From: Hydractinia symbiolongicarpus
Lineage: Eukaryota > Cnidaria > Hydrozoa > Anthoathecata > Hydractiniidae
Length of the DNA stretch: 64,000 nt
Assembly (NCBI RefSeq): GCF_029227915.1
Contig: NC_079879.1
Location: 20,850,501-20,914,500 of the forward strand
Reading direction: 5' to 3'
Each line of letters begins with the position of its first letter. The first letter of the stretch is position 1. The notes under the pieces were generated by a model, which was not told where the DNA came from, ran no database searches, and worked only from the letters and a program-made list of their open reading frames with translations. Shown piece by piece: positions 24,761 through 34,534 of this stretch. A program made the position numbers and the translations under genes.

Positions 24761-27303
24761 TCTAGCAAGTAGACCATAACTTCTCTGACAAATTCACTAT
24801 CACATGCCTACTACGAAATACTAAACGAACAATGTTTGATGTCCGGGAATGTAAAAATTCAGCAAAAGGACTCTTTGCTTTTCTTTCTTTCTCGGTAAAT
24901 TTTATTTTTAATTTATAGTAAATTCGTGAAAACAACTCTTAGCAAAAAAGTGTTAAAAGGGTTCATTTACCATAACAAATCTTCGCGACGTATCTCGAGA
25001 TGACTAATTCTTAAAAATTAATCTTTGGGAAATTTATTTTTTGGAGCTCTCCAAAAAAACTTTTCGTGAAAAGCAATCAACTAAAGGTATAACTAACTCC
25101 TAAGCTAACTTAGGAGGGTAAGTTGTGACCTAGTTCGCACTAAATGGTACTGTAATATACTGTTCTCTCTTAGTGAAACTGCTGACATCCATGAAACTTA
25201 GCATTACGTGTTCACATCGTGCGTTATGTGCATACTAAAGCAGAAGAAAATTCTAGCATAGGTAAATAAAAACTGTGAAAAGAGGTGCAGCTGCTTATCG
25301 ACATTCCTTCGTTTAAACCTAAATACCAGCATTAATAACCTTAACAATTAGCGTGGGAGTTAGTTGTGCATTAGCTAACCCAACCACCAACCCAAATTGG
25401 GGATGTGGTTGGGCTAGCTAATTTTGATATTTAAAGCGTATATTCTTCAAGGTTACTGGTCCTTAAGGAATTTTATTTAAGATTTTCACTTAGTGAAACG
25501 GATTGTGAATTCGCCAGAAAAATGTATTTGAGCATACGCAGTTTTGTTTGTTTTTATTTCATTTCAAAAAATTCACCTCGCCGAAAAGTAGAAACAGTTC
25601 CAATTTTTTAACAGCAAAATAGCTCGGTGCTAGCTTTTTAACCAATCAAAATGCAATTCACTGTTTATCCTTGGAAAAACTCATTGCTAGAAAGAATCAA
25701 AAAAATATTTATTTTTAATACTCAAAAAAGTCCTTACATTTAGCATTTTATACTTGTCACACGTTTTTTGCTTCTCGTAGAAATCAAAAAGATATTTGGT
25801 AGCCAATTTGCCGCCAAATTCGCTTTGTCAAAATCCCCCTTTATAAAAACCAAACGGCTGTGCGAAATCAATCACTTCGTATTAAAATTGGCATTGTTGT
25901 GCGGTTCTCTCATAGGATAGTTTCCACAGGCCTCCAAAAGCGTGATAGGTGAAATATAGTGTTCAAGAAAGTAAAATTTCGAACTGTTATCAACAAATTT
26001 AGACATTAGGGTTACTATAATACTACTGTTACATACAGAAAAGCGTTACCTAATCCTAATTCAGGTAAGTCTTGCTTATCTTATGCACGTTTTCTCGTTT
26101 GTGTGCACAAACTTTGTTTAGCAATCTTGAAATCAAACACCCCAGTTGTGGATAGAAAACAGACACCTCCGTTGCGGAGGCACAGATATTTAAAATTTAT
26201 TTATAACGAAATAGACATCTTTATATGTGGAGAAATAATAACAAAAAACAAACAAACACAACAGTAACGTTGTTTGTTATGGCAATATCACGTTATTTAC
26301 CTTATTTCTTCAACTCATCAGGATTTTTAACAGGGAAATGTTCCTACAAACTGTACTGATTTTTGGAATTTTGGCTTCAAAGCATTTGAAATATCATTCC
26401 CCGAAACACAAAAAATCAGATTTTGGGTTTGGTAAAATACAGTTGGTAAAATACAATTCTCCTATGTGTAAATTACGCTGACTAAATATCGTAGGTTACG
26501 AGATCCTGTGTGAGAATATTTGCGATCTTATAGTTTGTCTTTTTTTGTGAAATGAATTGCAATGGTGAATTCAATAAAGGATGGGATTAAAAAAAACAGA
26601 ATGTTTATTCTTCTTATATACCTGTCAAGTGTTTGTCACAATTGTTCACTTTTTGAGAAAGTAATAGTCCGTTATGTGTTACTTGAGGAAATAATTTCCA
26701 AAAATTTAACATCAGATCTATGGCCTTACTTGCTAGAAAAGTTTAGTGCTACCACTGAATGTCTACAGTGGAACAGGGTTTGTACAATGAATTTATAATT
26801 ATCCACAATTAAGCTTTGCGTTGTTTGTAGAAATAAGACCAAGTGTGATCAGTGTAGTAAATTCTCTGCAACACATAACTGGAGCAGGTTTTAAAAACAC
26901 TTTAATTTCCCTTGTACGCCACATTGAAAACCATACCTTTGTGCTATCAATCTCAGCGAATTGTGACTTGAGTGATGTTTCTACATCGTTTGAAAACTTA
27001 AATAAACTGTGTTTCCATTATTGAAATGGTAAGTTTTTGGTGTTTATAAAAAATCATATGAAATTTCAAAACAATCGAATCAGAATAGTTTTCGAGAATA
27101 TGAGTAGGAAAAGACATAAAACATGGAGACTTTTAACATAGTCACAGTTCTGTGACTATGCTTTTAACAACGAAAAACCAAAAAAAGCAGAATTTAAAAT
27201 TATCGGATAAAATAAGAAAACATGGAATGGATGGCTTTTCAACACCTCCTGTGGAAGAAAGTAGGGTTAATAAAGAAATGACGGGTTTAACAATTTTTTA
27301 AAA
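24761..27303. other. Gene-poor interval with hairpins and a dispersed repeat
   Basis: No supported coding exon was found. Contents include a small perfect stem CTCCTAAG/CTTAGGAG (25098-25117), an 18-bp stem with one mismatch (25370-25422), a repeat copy shared with 30880-31085, and an 11-bp stem CATAGTCACAG/CTGTGACTATG (27136-27159). Short plus-strand ORFs at 26562-27024 showed no recognisable similarity. Confidence 0.6.
25625..25835 (+). repeat. Dispersed repeat, copy 1 (partner at 30880-31085)
   Basis: The order of landmarks is shared with the second copy: TTTTAACCAATCA, GAAAAAACTCATTGCTAGA, TTTTTAATACTCAAAA, AGCATTTTATACTTGTCACA, then GTTTTTTGCTT and AATCAAAAAGATATTT. The copies are diverged but collinear over about 200 bp and in the same orientation. 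The class is unknown. Confidence 0.65.
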
Positions 27304-28565
27304 ATGAATATGAGACAATTTGAAATATGCTATAAGGCGTGGTCACTCAGGGATACTTCATTTAAGATTATTGATTCATATAATTGCTGTTATATAGGAT
27401 GCAAAGAGTCGACAAAAATTGGTTTGGAGAATGACACAATATCCCTTTTTGTTCCACATAAATTGCATGTTTCGACTCAGTGTGGAAAAATGCCCATTGA
27501 AAGGACCTTCCCTATAATGCAAGTTTCATTTAACCAAATTATGGAACTTACGCATATAAAGCTCATTGTGTTACATTACTCCACATTGTGCAGTCAATAG
27601 CCAATATCTTACCATGTCATCCTTATGATATATCCATTATGGTGCTCAGACTGAAAGGTTGCAATGGTTTAAATAATGATAGCAAATTTAAAGTAAGGAG
27701 TAATCGTGTTCTAGAAGCACTTATTTGGATGAAGAACAATAATCCCTGTTACAAAGACTCTACCTTGCGATTATGTAATATCACTCAAGAAAAACAAATA
27801 CCCGAAAGTGATATGGAAGGATCATGTTTTACACTACATATGAGTGAATAGTCCCTTGAATATGGCAGGTTAAATAATTCGTTGAATTAAAATTAAAATG
27901 AACTATTTAGACATATCTTCGAGTTTGTTTAATGAATTCAATACCAATAATCTAGCTGCATTAGCACTTCCTACCTTATTTCCTGATCGCAACAAACAAA
28001 TCGTTGAATCAAAAATCAGTTCAAAGGACAAAGAATAATCCAATTTGTGCTTAAAAAATCTAATGAAATTTGCTGAATATATAGACGGAACTTTGGGAAT
28101 ACAGGTTTGATTCTCATCCAAGTTTTGGGTATTGGGCCTACAATATGTTATATAGAAATCACACCTTAACACAAAGAAATTGTTGAATAATGATACTCAT
28201 TCGAACGTCATGATTAAAATTCAATATTATGCAAAGAATATTTCTGGTACTAATTTATACCGGTATAAGGTTAAACAACAACTAAAATCTATACTTAAAC
28301 AAGTTTTCACTCTCTCGTGTGGAGAACTTCATTGTCTGAATTCAATGCTGTCTTTGGTGACATAGAAAATAATTCTATAGATCGTTTCAACGAGTCGCAT
28401 CATTTGGTAAACATTGGCTCCATAATACATTAGGTGCAATATGGCACTGGTAAAGGTTTGAATTTGCCCTACTCAGAGGTGCAGAACACTGACATAGTCT
28501 TGCAAAATTACAATTAGATTTCCATATATGTGATCACACTTCAAAAGCAAGTATTTGAATGTCTC
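27304..28565 (+). pseudogene. Decayed Helitron Rep/helicase N-terminal region
   Basis: Conceptual fragments in shifting plus frames match the N-terminal half of animal Helitron (Rep-Hel) proteins in the expected order. They are VQSIANILPCHPYDISIMVL and VLEALIWMKNNNPCYKD (27585-27760, DUF6570-like), LAALALPTLFPDRN then NLMKFAEYIDG (27940-28090), MIKIQYYAKNISGTN then KSILKQVFTLSCGELHC (28190-28335), and WLHNTLGAIWHW then LLRGAEH (28405-28490). Several in-frame stops and frameshifts separate them. The HUH catalytic region and helicase are not present, because the sequence is interrupted by, or ends near, the Tigger-like element at 28809. It is inactive. Confidence 0.8.
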
Positions 28566-29072
28566 GAGAAAAAATTGACCTCGGTTTTGCAGACATCGAC
28601 CCAGAGGTTTTCGTTCATTACCTATGAACGATATTTTTAGAAATACTATGAGATATTTTGAAGATAAGAAAAATTTGTTTCACAAAACAAATACATACTG
28701 GCTGTGAGAATCCGCCTTGCATGCCCAAATAAGATTAAAATTTGCGATTTGACGAACACACCTCTCTCTTTACAAAGTTCTCTTTACATACCGTCAGTTT
28801 ACTAACTACAGTATTCTCTCGCATTAACGGACACTCTAAAAGGCGGACACCTCTGATTAGCGGACACTTTAGTCATACACCGGCCGTTTTCCAGTCAAAG
28901 TATCATAAAAACATTCACATTCTAATTAACAGGCAATATTTTTTGCACCAAGGAGCAAATATGGTTTTTTTTTCTCTCGAATTAGCGGACAGTCCAAAAA
29001 AATGAATAGTTCAAATGAAGTAGATTGGAAAGTAAGCTCCTTAGAAAAATGTGTAGATAAATATATTCGAAA

Positions 29073-29198
29073 CTAGTCGTTAACCCGTGGAAAAATCCAC
29101 GGGGTCGCCCGTCGTGCACATTTTAAAAATTTCGTGTTTCCGTTACGGGACGCGGCTTTCGCCGACACACAGACAGACGACGGCTATTATTAGAGAGA
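29073..29198 (-). mobile_element. Mini-Helitron, copy 1 (126 bp)
   Basis: On the minus strand it starts TCTCTCTAATAATAGCCG and ends with a hairpin (CCCGTGGA TTTT TCCACGGG, 29084-29103), 7 nt, then CTAG (29076-29073). This is the standard Helitron layout of 5'-TC, a terminal hairpin and CTRR-3'. It contains GTCTGTCTGTG and a GC-rich body unlike its AT-rich surroundings and has no coding capacity. Confidence 0.72.
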
Positions 29199-29375
29199 CT
29201 AGTTGTTGCCCGTGAAAAAATCCACGGGTTCGCCCGTCCTTCATATTTACTCGTGGCGGCAAAGTGAATAAAAATATATCGCATTTGATATTCGTGTTTC
29301 CTTAACATCATTTCCTAACTCAGCGGGGGGTCCGCGCAGAGACAGACAGACGGAATACGGCTATTATAATAGAGA
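29199..29375 (-). mobile_element. Mini-Helitron, copy 2 (177 bp), abutting copy 1
   Basis: On the minus strand it runs from TCTCTATTATAATAGCCG (29375) to a hairpin (CCCGTG/CACGGG, 29209-29228), CAACAA, then CTAG at 29202-29199. The next base starts copy 1, so the two copies are head to tail without spacer, as described for tandem Helitron insertions. Confidence 0.72.
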
Positions 29376-29870
29376 AGAGTCTGGAAATATAGATGAGATT
29401 TCATCTGATGACGATGACGAAGATGGTGATCATTCTGTGATTGAAAAAAACGAAGTTTCTATCGCTACAACGCTAACAATGCTTGACGAGCTTATAGAAC
29501 TAAACGATCTCAATAGAGAGGTGAAAGAAAAACTTTCCTCCATTGAGGAGAGACTAGAGATCGTCCAGATAAATGACAGAAAACAAAAATTAATTAAAGA
29601 CTTTTAAAAATAACATCTTTAATTATTTATCCATCATTTGTTAGAATTTGTTCGAAAGACTTTAAAGATCTGTAAAGATTAAAAGTTTGTTTCGTTATCA
29701 TTGTGTTAATATTATATTATCCTTTGTTATTTCTCCTTTGTAATACAAAAATCAGCTTTGTTTTCTAATTTGCGGCTTAAAAATGTTAAACTTTCCAAAA
29801 GCGGGACACTTCCAACTAGTGGACACTTTGGTCATAGACCGATGGTGTCCGCTAATTGGAGAGTATACTG

Positions 29871-31715
29871 TATAACAGATGAATTCCCGATTCTCGCGTA
29901 AGCCATCCTAAATAAATTTTGTTCGCGTCCTTTTCTCAACTTCTTAAATAGAACGACCTAAAGCTGTATGAAATATTGATCTACCTTGCATAAGCAACAT
30001 TTGGGTTCAGGTGTGATTAATTTTTGAAAATACATTGAATGACTATAATGGACTTGCAGTAGCCGGCCATGGAAAATGTTTTTACTATAACCCTCAACAA
30101 AAGGTGCGGCCTCCGAGAGTCTTGTCTTTACATTCTTATTTTTGATATGCCTGATGTGGAAACTTTATTGATATGCTCAAAAAGTCAGTTTAGGTTTAGA
30201 TTTAGTGCTACACTTTCTTATACGTAGACCTGACTAGCATATCAAATGAGTTCATCATGCTTATATACCTAATTTGTTACCAAATATAGTTTAATTTCCA
30301 TGCTCTCTCGTCAAAACAAACTTTCGATTTAGTGATATTTAATATATTTTCAGACCGTAGCTCATATTAGCGCTAAAAGAAATACTAAAAGGAAATAATC
30401 CTATTTTAATAAATAGGAATAAAAAAGTAGCAAATTCATCATAACAAAAGTAATTGTCCATGAACAAGTTGTCAATATAGTTATGAAGTGCGTATAATTT
30501 TTTTGTACTTGACTTGTTGAGCGGAGCGCGAGGAGTGAGAGTAGTATCCATGTCGGAGATTTTACTTAAACCGATTTGTAGCTCCCTTTACTCTATTTGT
30601 ACTAACCCGCCTCCTCTCATCCCCTTTCTCCCTTGCTAGTTTTTTCTTGTGTAACTTTTGAATGGGTCATTCTTTTGACTTCGTTTCTGTTGTCACCATT
30701 TTGCTTTAGCACCACAAGGTTATAACAGTTCGCCGAAAAATGCTTAAAGCAAGCGTCAAATACATACAAACACTGGGTTGCACCCAGGTAGGGCTCCACG
30801 TCGTATTTGGGTCAAAATCGCAATTGGGTTACAACAATTACACCTTAATTCAAGATAATTCTTCATTTTAGCAGCGAATATTTCGCTGTAAACTTTTAAC
30901 CAGTCAGAAGGAAATATTTAAGTGCTTTTGAAAAAACTCATCACTGGAGAGATTTCAAAATAACTGTCTTGTTTTTAATACCCCAAAAGTGCTTAGATTC
31001 AGTATTTTATATTCGCCACATGTTTTTTGTTTTTAGTGAAAATCAAAAAGATATTTCCCAGCCAATTCGTCGCCAACTACTTCGCCCATAAAACTAACTT
31101 TTTACAGCCTACATTGTTCAACCTACTTTGCACGGCAACCTTCTTTAAACAGTCCGTGTTTATTTCAAACCAAAACTGTAAGAATCAATCTACATCGTAA
31201 AAGGAGTCAATTTTGCGTAAATTGTAAGTTGGACTACTTTGTTAGGAAACACGCCCCATTATTAAAAGAAGCTTTCTTTTGGCGTCGCGTAGCAAACGTG
31301 CTCCACAATTACGCTCAATCGCTACGCAATAAATGAAAAATACAAAAAAGCTTGATGCACAAATGCCCAAGTTCCAGCCTACAGTTAAGTAAATATCTAC
31401 TTTGCGCTGTGTATGAATGTGAAAGAAATGAAAACCGGGAGTAAGTATGTTTAGACTGCGAAAAATACATGTGCAGTAATTGAATGATTTTCCCTACATT
31501 TTTAGCTGATGATGCTAACTATCCAAGAGGGTAAACCATGTTTTGTCAAGTCATAGCTAGCTGGCTAGCTACCTTAAGTTAGATGCTAGTGCTAGCTACT
31601 TAGCTAGTGCTATGTAGTTTTAAATATTGCTAGCATAGGAAAACTAAAGTAATATTTACTTTCCCTACTTTGCCGTCCCACAGGTAAATAAATTTGGGAA
31701 CTTATTTCGTAACTA
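29871..31715. other. Interval without a recognised gene
   Basis: AT-rich sequence. Short ORFs on both strands (for example minus 30551-30339 and 30799-30617) have no recognisable similarity. It holds the second copy of a dispersed repeat (30880-31085) and a TAGC-rich patch (about 31552-31615). Confidence 0.55.
30880..31085 (+). repeat. Dispersed repeat, copy 2 (partner at 25625-25835)
   Basis: This is collinear with copy 1: TTTTAACCAGTCA, GAAAAAACTCATCACTGGA, TTTTTAATACCCCAAAA, AGTATTTTATATTCGCCACA, then AATCAAAAAGATATTT and GCCAATTCGTCGCCAA. It marks a medium-copy family of unknown class. Confidence 0.65.
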
Positions 31716-31742
31716 CAGTGGAATCCCCCTAAAGCGGACACC
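31716..31742 (+). repeat. Left terminal inverted repeat of the HIRAN-Tigger transposon
   Basis: 27 bp starting CAGTGGAATCCCCCTAAAGC. It matches the right end with one mismatch (C/T at position 13) and is preceded by TA. Confidence 0.93.
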
Positions 31743-31974
31743 CTATAAAGCGGACAGCCCTCTAAAGCGGACAAAAATTTTTGCACCGGCAGAATTTAGG
31801 TCAAACTCTCATAAAAAAATCTCTATAAAGCGGACGATTATAAAGCGGACACTCTATAAAGCGGACAAAAATCTTTGCACCAAATGACAGTTTCCCTTAT
31901 AAACACTCCCTATAAAGCGGACAATGGAAAAATAACGAGATGAAATGTCACTTTTTCTTAAAATTTAAACCATT

Positions 31975-32553
31975 TTACTTAGTACATCTTTGAGTTTTGT
32001 TATTTACCGAGTCCAACACTTTCCTTATATTTTTCTCGGCCCACTCAACTGCCTTTTCAACACCAATTAATTGGTACTGGGCAGGAATTTCTAGTCCGTA
32101 GCCAGCACCACGGTTCACTCGCTTCCCAGTCACTTTACATCCGATGGTACAGTTAGGAAGCGACATGAATTTGTTGAATAGTTTGCTAAGGTTTTTAGGG
32201 ACGTGCCCAACTACTTTATCGTCATCTGTAACAGCTACAGCAAACTTGTCATGTTCGTTATCTTCTTCCGCTTTTAAACAAAAATTCTCTTCTCCGACTT
32301 TTGGGCTCCATTTGTCCATGTAAGCATGGTATCCACGGATAAACGAGTCGAAGCGATATTCTTTCTGTTTTATAAGGATAATCTCAATCTGTTGGTCAAT
32401 GTTTTTGAGAAGCATCTCATTTAGTTGAACGTTCGACATATCTGTGTTCTCTTCAGCTTCTTTAACTTTAAAATAGCATTCGAATCGTGAAGACATTGCA
32501 GCGTAAAATTTTAAACTGGAAAGAATTTCGAATTTTGAATTTCTAATGCACAT
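31975..32553 (-). CDS. HIRAN-domain protein carried by the Tigger-like transposon
   Basis: 192 aa. The HIRAN domain occupies roughly residues 68-170: FDSFIRGYHAYMDKWSPKVG, then E-E-D-N-E-H-D-K-F-A-V-A-V, VVGHVPKNLSKLF and CKVTGKRVNRGAGYGLEIPA. This matches the family pattern G-x-YY/H, E-x-x-N-x-x-D-x-x-A-V, VGHVP and VTG...GLE.P. HIRAN domains, named for HIP116 (HLTF) and Rad5, bind free 3' ends of single-stranded DNA in HLTF (established). Here there is no helicase, ATPase or nuclease fused. The first ATG (32553) is only 5 bp from the transposase ATG on the other strand. Met20 (MSSRFECYF, 32496) may be the true start, which would leave about 60 bp for a shared promoter. A role in transposition is inference. 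Confidence 0.88.
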   Translation of the reverse strand: MCIRNSKFEILSSLKFYAAMSSRFECYFKVKEAEENTDMSNVQLNEMLLKNIDQQIEIILIKQKEYRFDSFIRGYHAYMDKWSPKVGEENFCLKAEEDNEHDKFAVAVTDDDKVVGHVPKNLSKLFNKFMSLPNCTIGCKVTGKRVNRGAGYGLEIPAQYQLIGVEKAVEWAEKNIRKVLDSVNNKTQRCTK

Positions 32554-32558
32554 TCAAC

Positions 32559-34184
32559 ATGGCAATGTCGAAGCAGCAGCTTGCTGGTAAACTAGCGAAG
32601 AAAACTTTATCATTAGATGATAAGATCAAGTTTTTGGATTTCGCCAAAAAAAATCCAGAACTTGGATGTAGAAAACTAGCAGACATTTACAAGATTGGAA
32701 AGACAGCCGCAGCAAATATTTTAAGAGACGAAAAGAAAATTCGTGAACAACATGAAATTTTTCGTGAGAAAACAAAAAAACGTAACCGCCATGGCAAGTA
32801 TCACAAGATAAATGAGATCTTATTCGAATGGTACAAAAGATGTTGCGCTTCTAACATCTACCCTAATGGTGTAATGCTTAAAGAGGAGGCGTTGGAAATT
32901 AAGGAAAAACTTCAGAACAGCGATTTTGATAATTTCTCCGCCTCTGACGGTTGGTTGGATCGTTGGAAAACAACATATTCCGTCAAAGAACGTCGTATTG
33001 TTGGTGAAGCTGGTGACGTTTCTACAGAAACGGTTACTTCCTGGATGGAGAGGATCAAAGAATTGGTTGAAGGTTATTCACTAGAAAATATTTGGAACAT
33101 GGACGAGTCTGGCTGTTTTTTTAAAGCTCTACCGGCCAAAGGGTTAGTGGAAAAAGGAAAACAAGCAAAAGGTGGGAAAAAGTCAAAGCTTAGATTAACT
33201 GTCGCTTTTTTTGTAAATGCAGCTGGGGAAAAGATCGACCAGCCTGTTGTTATCTGGAAGAGTAAAGTCCCGCGTTGTTTTAAAAAATTGAAAGATCCAT
33301 CGCGTCCAGCTAACGTTCACTACTTTTCAAATCCTAAATCTTGGATGACATCTCAAGTAATGGAAACTGTACTGGCACGTTTTAACAGAAAACTTTTATT
33401 TGAGGACAGAAAAGTTATTCTTTTTCTGGACAACGCCACCTGTCATCCGGAGTCAATGATAGGCCAGTTTTCACAAATCAAAATCATTTTCTTACCGAAG
33501 AACACAACTTCAAGGCTTCAACCACTCGATGCGGGGATCATCAAAAACTTCAAGGTGAAGTACAGAAAAAGACTGGTCAAATACGTGCTTGCAAGGATCC
33601 AGGAGAATAAATCTGCAACTGAAATTATCAAGAGCGTAGACATACTTATGGCTATTCAATGGGTTCAAGATGCGTGGAAAGAAGTAACCAACTTGACCAT
33701 CAAAAATTGTTTCGAGAAATGTGGCGTAGTTCAAGGAGAAAGTGAATTGATGGAAGATAAAGAAGATGACTTGGAATTTGAAGCTCTGGTGAAGGAATTA
33801 ACTGAAGATATGTCTGCTGCAGAATACATCGATTTTGACGCCGATGTTCCAGCTTCGGAGCCAAGAATTAACGAATTAGAAATAAATTGGCGACATCAAA
33901 TCCGAGAAGCTAGCATTAACGCAATTGAAAATCCAGAGATGGCATGTCAGGTCGAAGAGATTTCCGAGGATGATGATGAGAGTGAAGACGTGGTTGAAGA
34001 AGAAATGCTTGGTTTCACCGAGCTAATCACTATGCTTGATAAATTAAGCGATCTACTATTTTTGATGATACATGCCAAGAAATGTTGTCAACCATTACGA
34101 AAAAGATTGAGGAACTTCAGCTTCAAAATAGAAAACAATCCTCAATCAAAGATTATTTCAAATAGGGAGAAAAACGTGTATTGA
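32559..34184 (+). CDS. Tigger/pogo-like transposase (CENP-B HTH + DDE)
   Basis: 541 aa, uninterrupted. It has an N-terminal psq/CENP-B-type helix-turn-helix (about residues 10-60, with CRKLADIYKIGKTAAANIL) and a second Tc5/CENP-B-type helix-turn-helix (about 75-145, with SDGWLDRWK). A DDE_1 catalytic core follows with D182 (NMDESGCFF), D291 (FLDNATCHP) and D324 (QPLDAGIIKNFK), that is DD32D spacing, and then an acidic C-terminal tail. It would bind the inverted repeats and subterminal GCGGAC motifs and catalyse cut-and-paste transposition into TA. It starts 5 bp from the divergent HIRAN ORF. All three catalytic aspartates are present, so the enzyme could be active. Confidence 0.95.
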   Translation: MAMSKQQLAGKLAKKTLSLDDKIKFLDFAKKNPELGCRKLADIYKIGKTAAANILRDEKKIREQHEIFREKTKKRNRHGKYHKINEILFEWYKRCCASNIYPNGVMLKEEALEIKEKLQNSDFDNFSASDGWLDRWKTTYSVKERRIVGEAGDVSTETVTSWMERIKELVEGYSLENIWNMDESGCFFKALPAKGLVEKGKQAKGGKKSKLRLTVAFFVNAAGEKIDQPVVIWKSKVPRCFKKLKDPSRPANVHYFSNPKSWMTSQVMETVLARFNRKLLFEDRKVILFLDNATCHPESMIGQFSQIKIIFLPKNTTSRLQPLDAGIIKNFKVKYRKRLVKYVLARIQENKSATEIIKSVDILMAIQWVQDAWKEVTNLTIKNCFEKCGVVQGESELMEDKEDDLEFEALVKELTEDMSAAEYIDFDADVPASEPRINELEINWRHQIREASINAIENPEMACQVEEISEDDDESEDVVEEEMLGFTELITMLDKLSDLLFLMIHAKKCCQPLRKRLRNFSFKIENNPQSKIISNREKNVY

Positions 34185-34507
34185 AAGACCTATAAGATAA
34201 ATGAAATATATCTTCGTAATATAACTTGGTTTCTTAGTTTATAACCTTAGCAACACTTAAAGGTTGGTTGCAACACCGACAAATTTGAGCTGCTAAACTT
34301 ACTTTACACAGCCAACTTGGGTTCTTTGCTCGATAAGCTAAATCTATTGATGTTGCCGTCTACCCTAGTGTTGCAAGTCACCCCATGATACCCGCCAGTA
34401 CTACAAAAAAAGCTTTTTTGGTCAAAATTAGGTCTAAAACTAATTTTTTGGTCAACTTCCTATAAAGCGGACATCCCTCTAAAGCTGACACTTTTTTTTG
34501 CACCAAT

Positions 34508-34534
34508 GGTGTCCGCTTTAGAGGGATTCCACTG
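34508..34534 (-). repeat. Right terminal inverted repeat of the HIRAN-Tigger transposon
   Basis: Inverse of the left end; it ends GGGATTCCACTG and is followed by TA. Confidence 0.93.

Larger units (their letters stand above)
28809..29870. mobile_element. Internally deleted Tigger/pogo-like element (1062 bp)
   Basis: The ends CAGTATTCTCTCGCATTAAC (left) and the inverse of GCTAATTGGAGAGTATACTG (right) form imperfect 25-bp inverted repeats with TA on both sides (28807-28808, 29871-29872). Subterminal GCGGACA motifs recur (28842, 28860, 28985 and the right side). About 29372-29608 in plus frame keeps an acidic tail (SSDDDDEDGDHS ... TLTMLDELIEL) resembling the C-terminus of the transposase at 32559. 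The rest of the transposase has been lost and two mini-Helitrons sit inside. Confidence 0.82.
31716..34534. mobile_element. Tigger/pogo-like DNA transposon (2819 bp) with two genes
   Basis: The 27-bp terminal inverted repeats (31716-31742 and 34508-34534, both starting CAGTGGAATCCC) differ at one base and are flanked by TA (31714-31715, 34535-34536), the pogo/Tc1-mariner target duplication. The subterminal motif TATAAAGCGGAC or CTCTAAAGCGGAC is repeated about seven times on the left (for example 31742, 31762, 31823, 31839, 31855, 31911) and at least twice on the right (34459, 34477). These are probably transposase binding sites. Inside are two intact head-to-head ORFs, a HIRAN protein (minus) and a DDE transposase (plus). 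The near-identical ends and open frames suggest recent activity. Confidence 0.93.

Noticed and set aside
26562-27024. Two plus-strand ORFs upstream of the Helitron relic
   Set aside because: No match to Helitron blocks or any known domain; probably chance ORFs.
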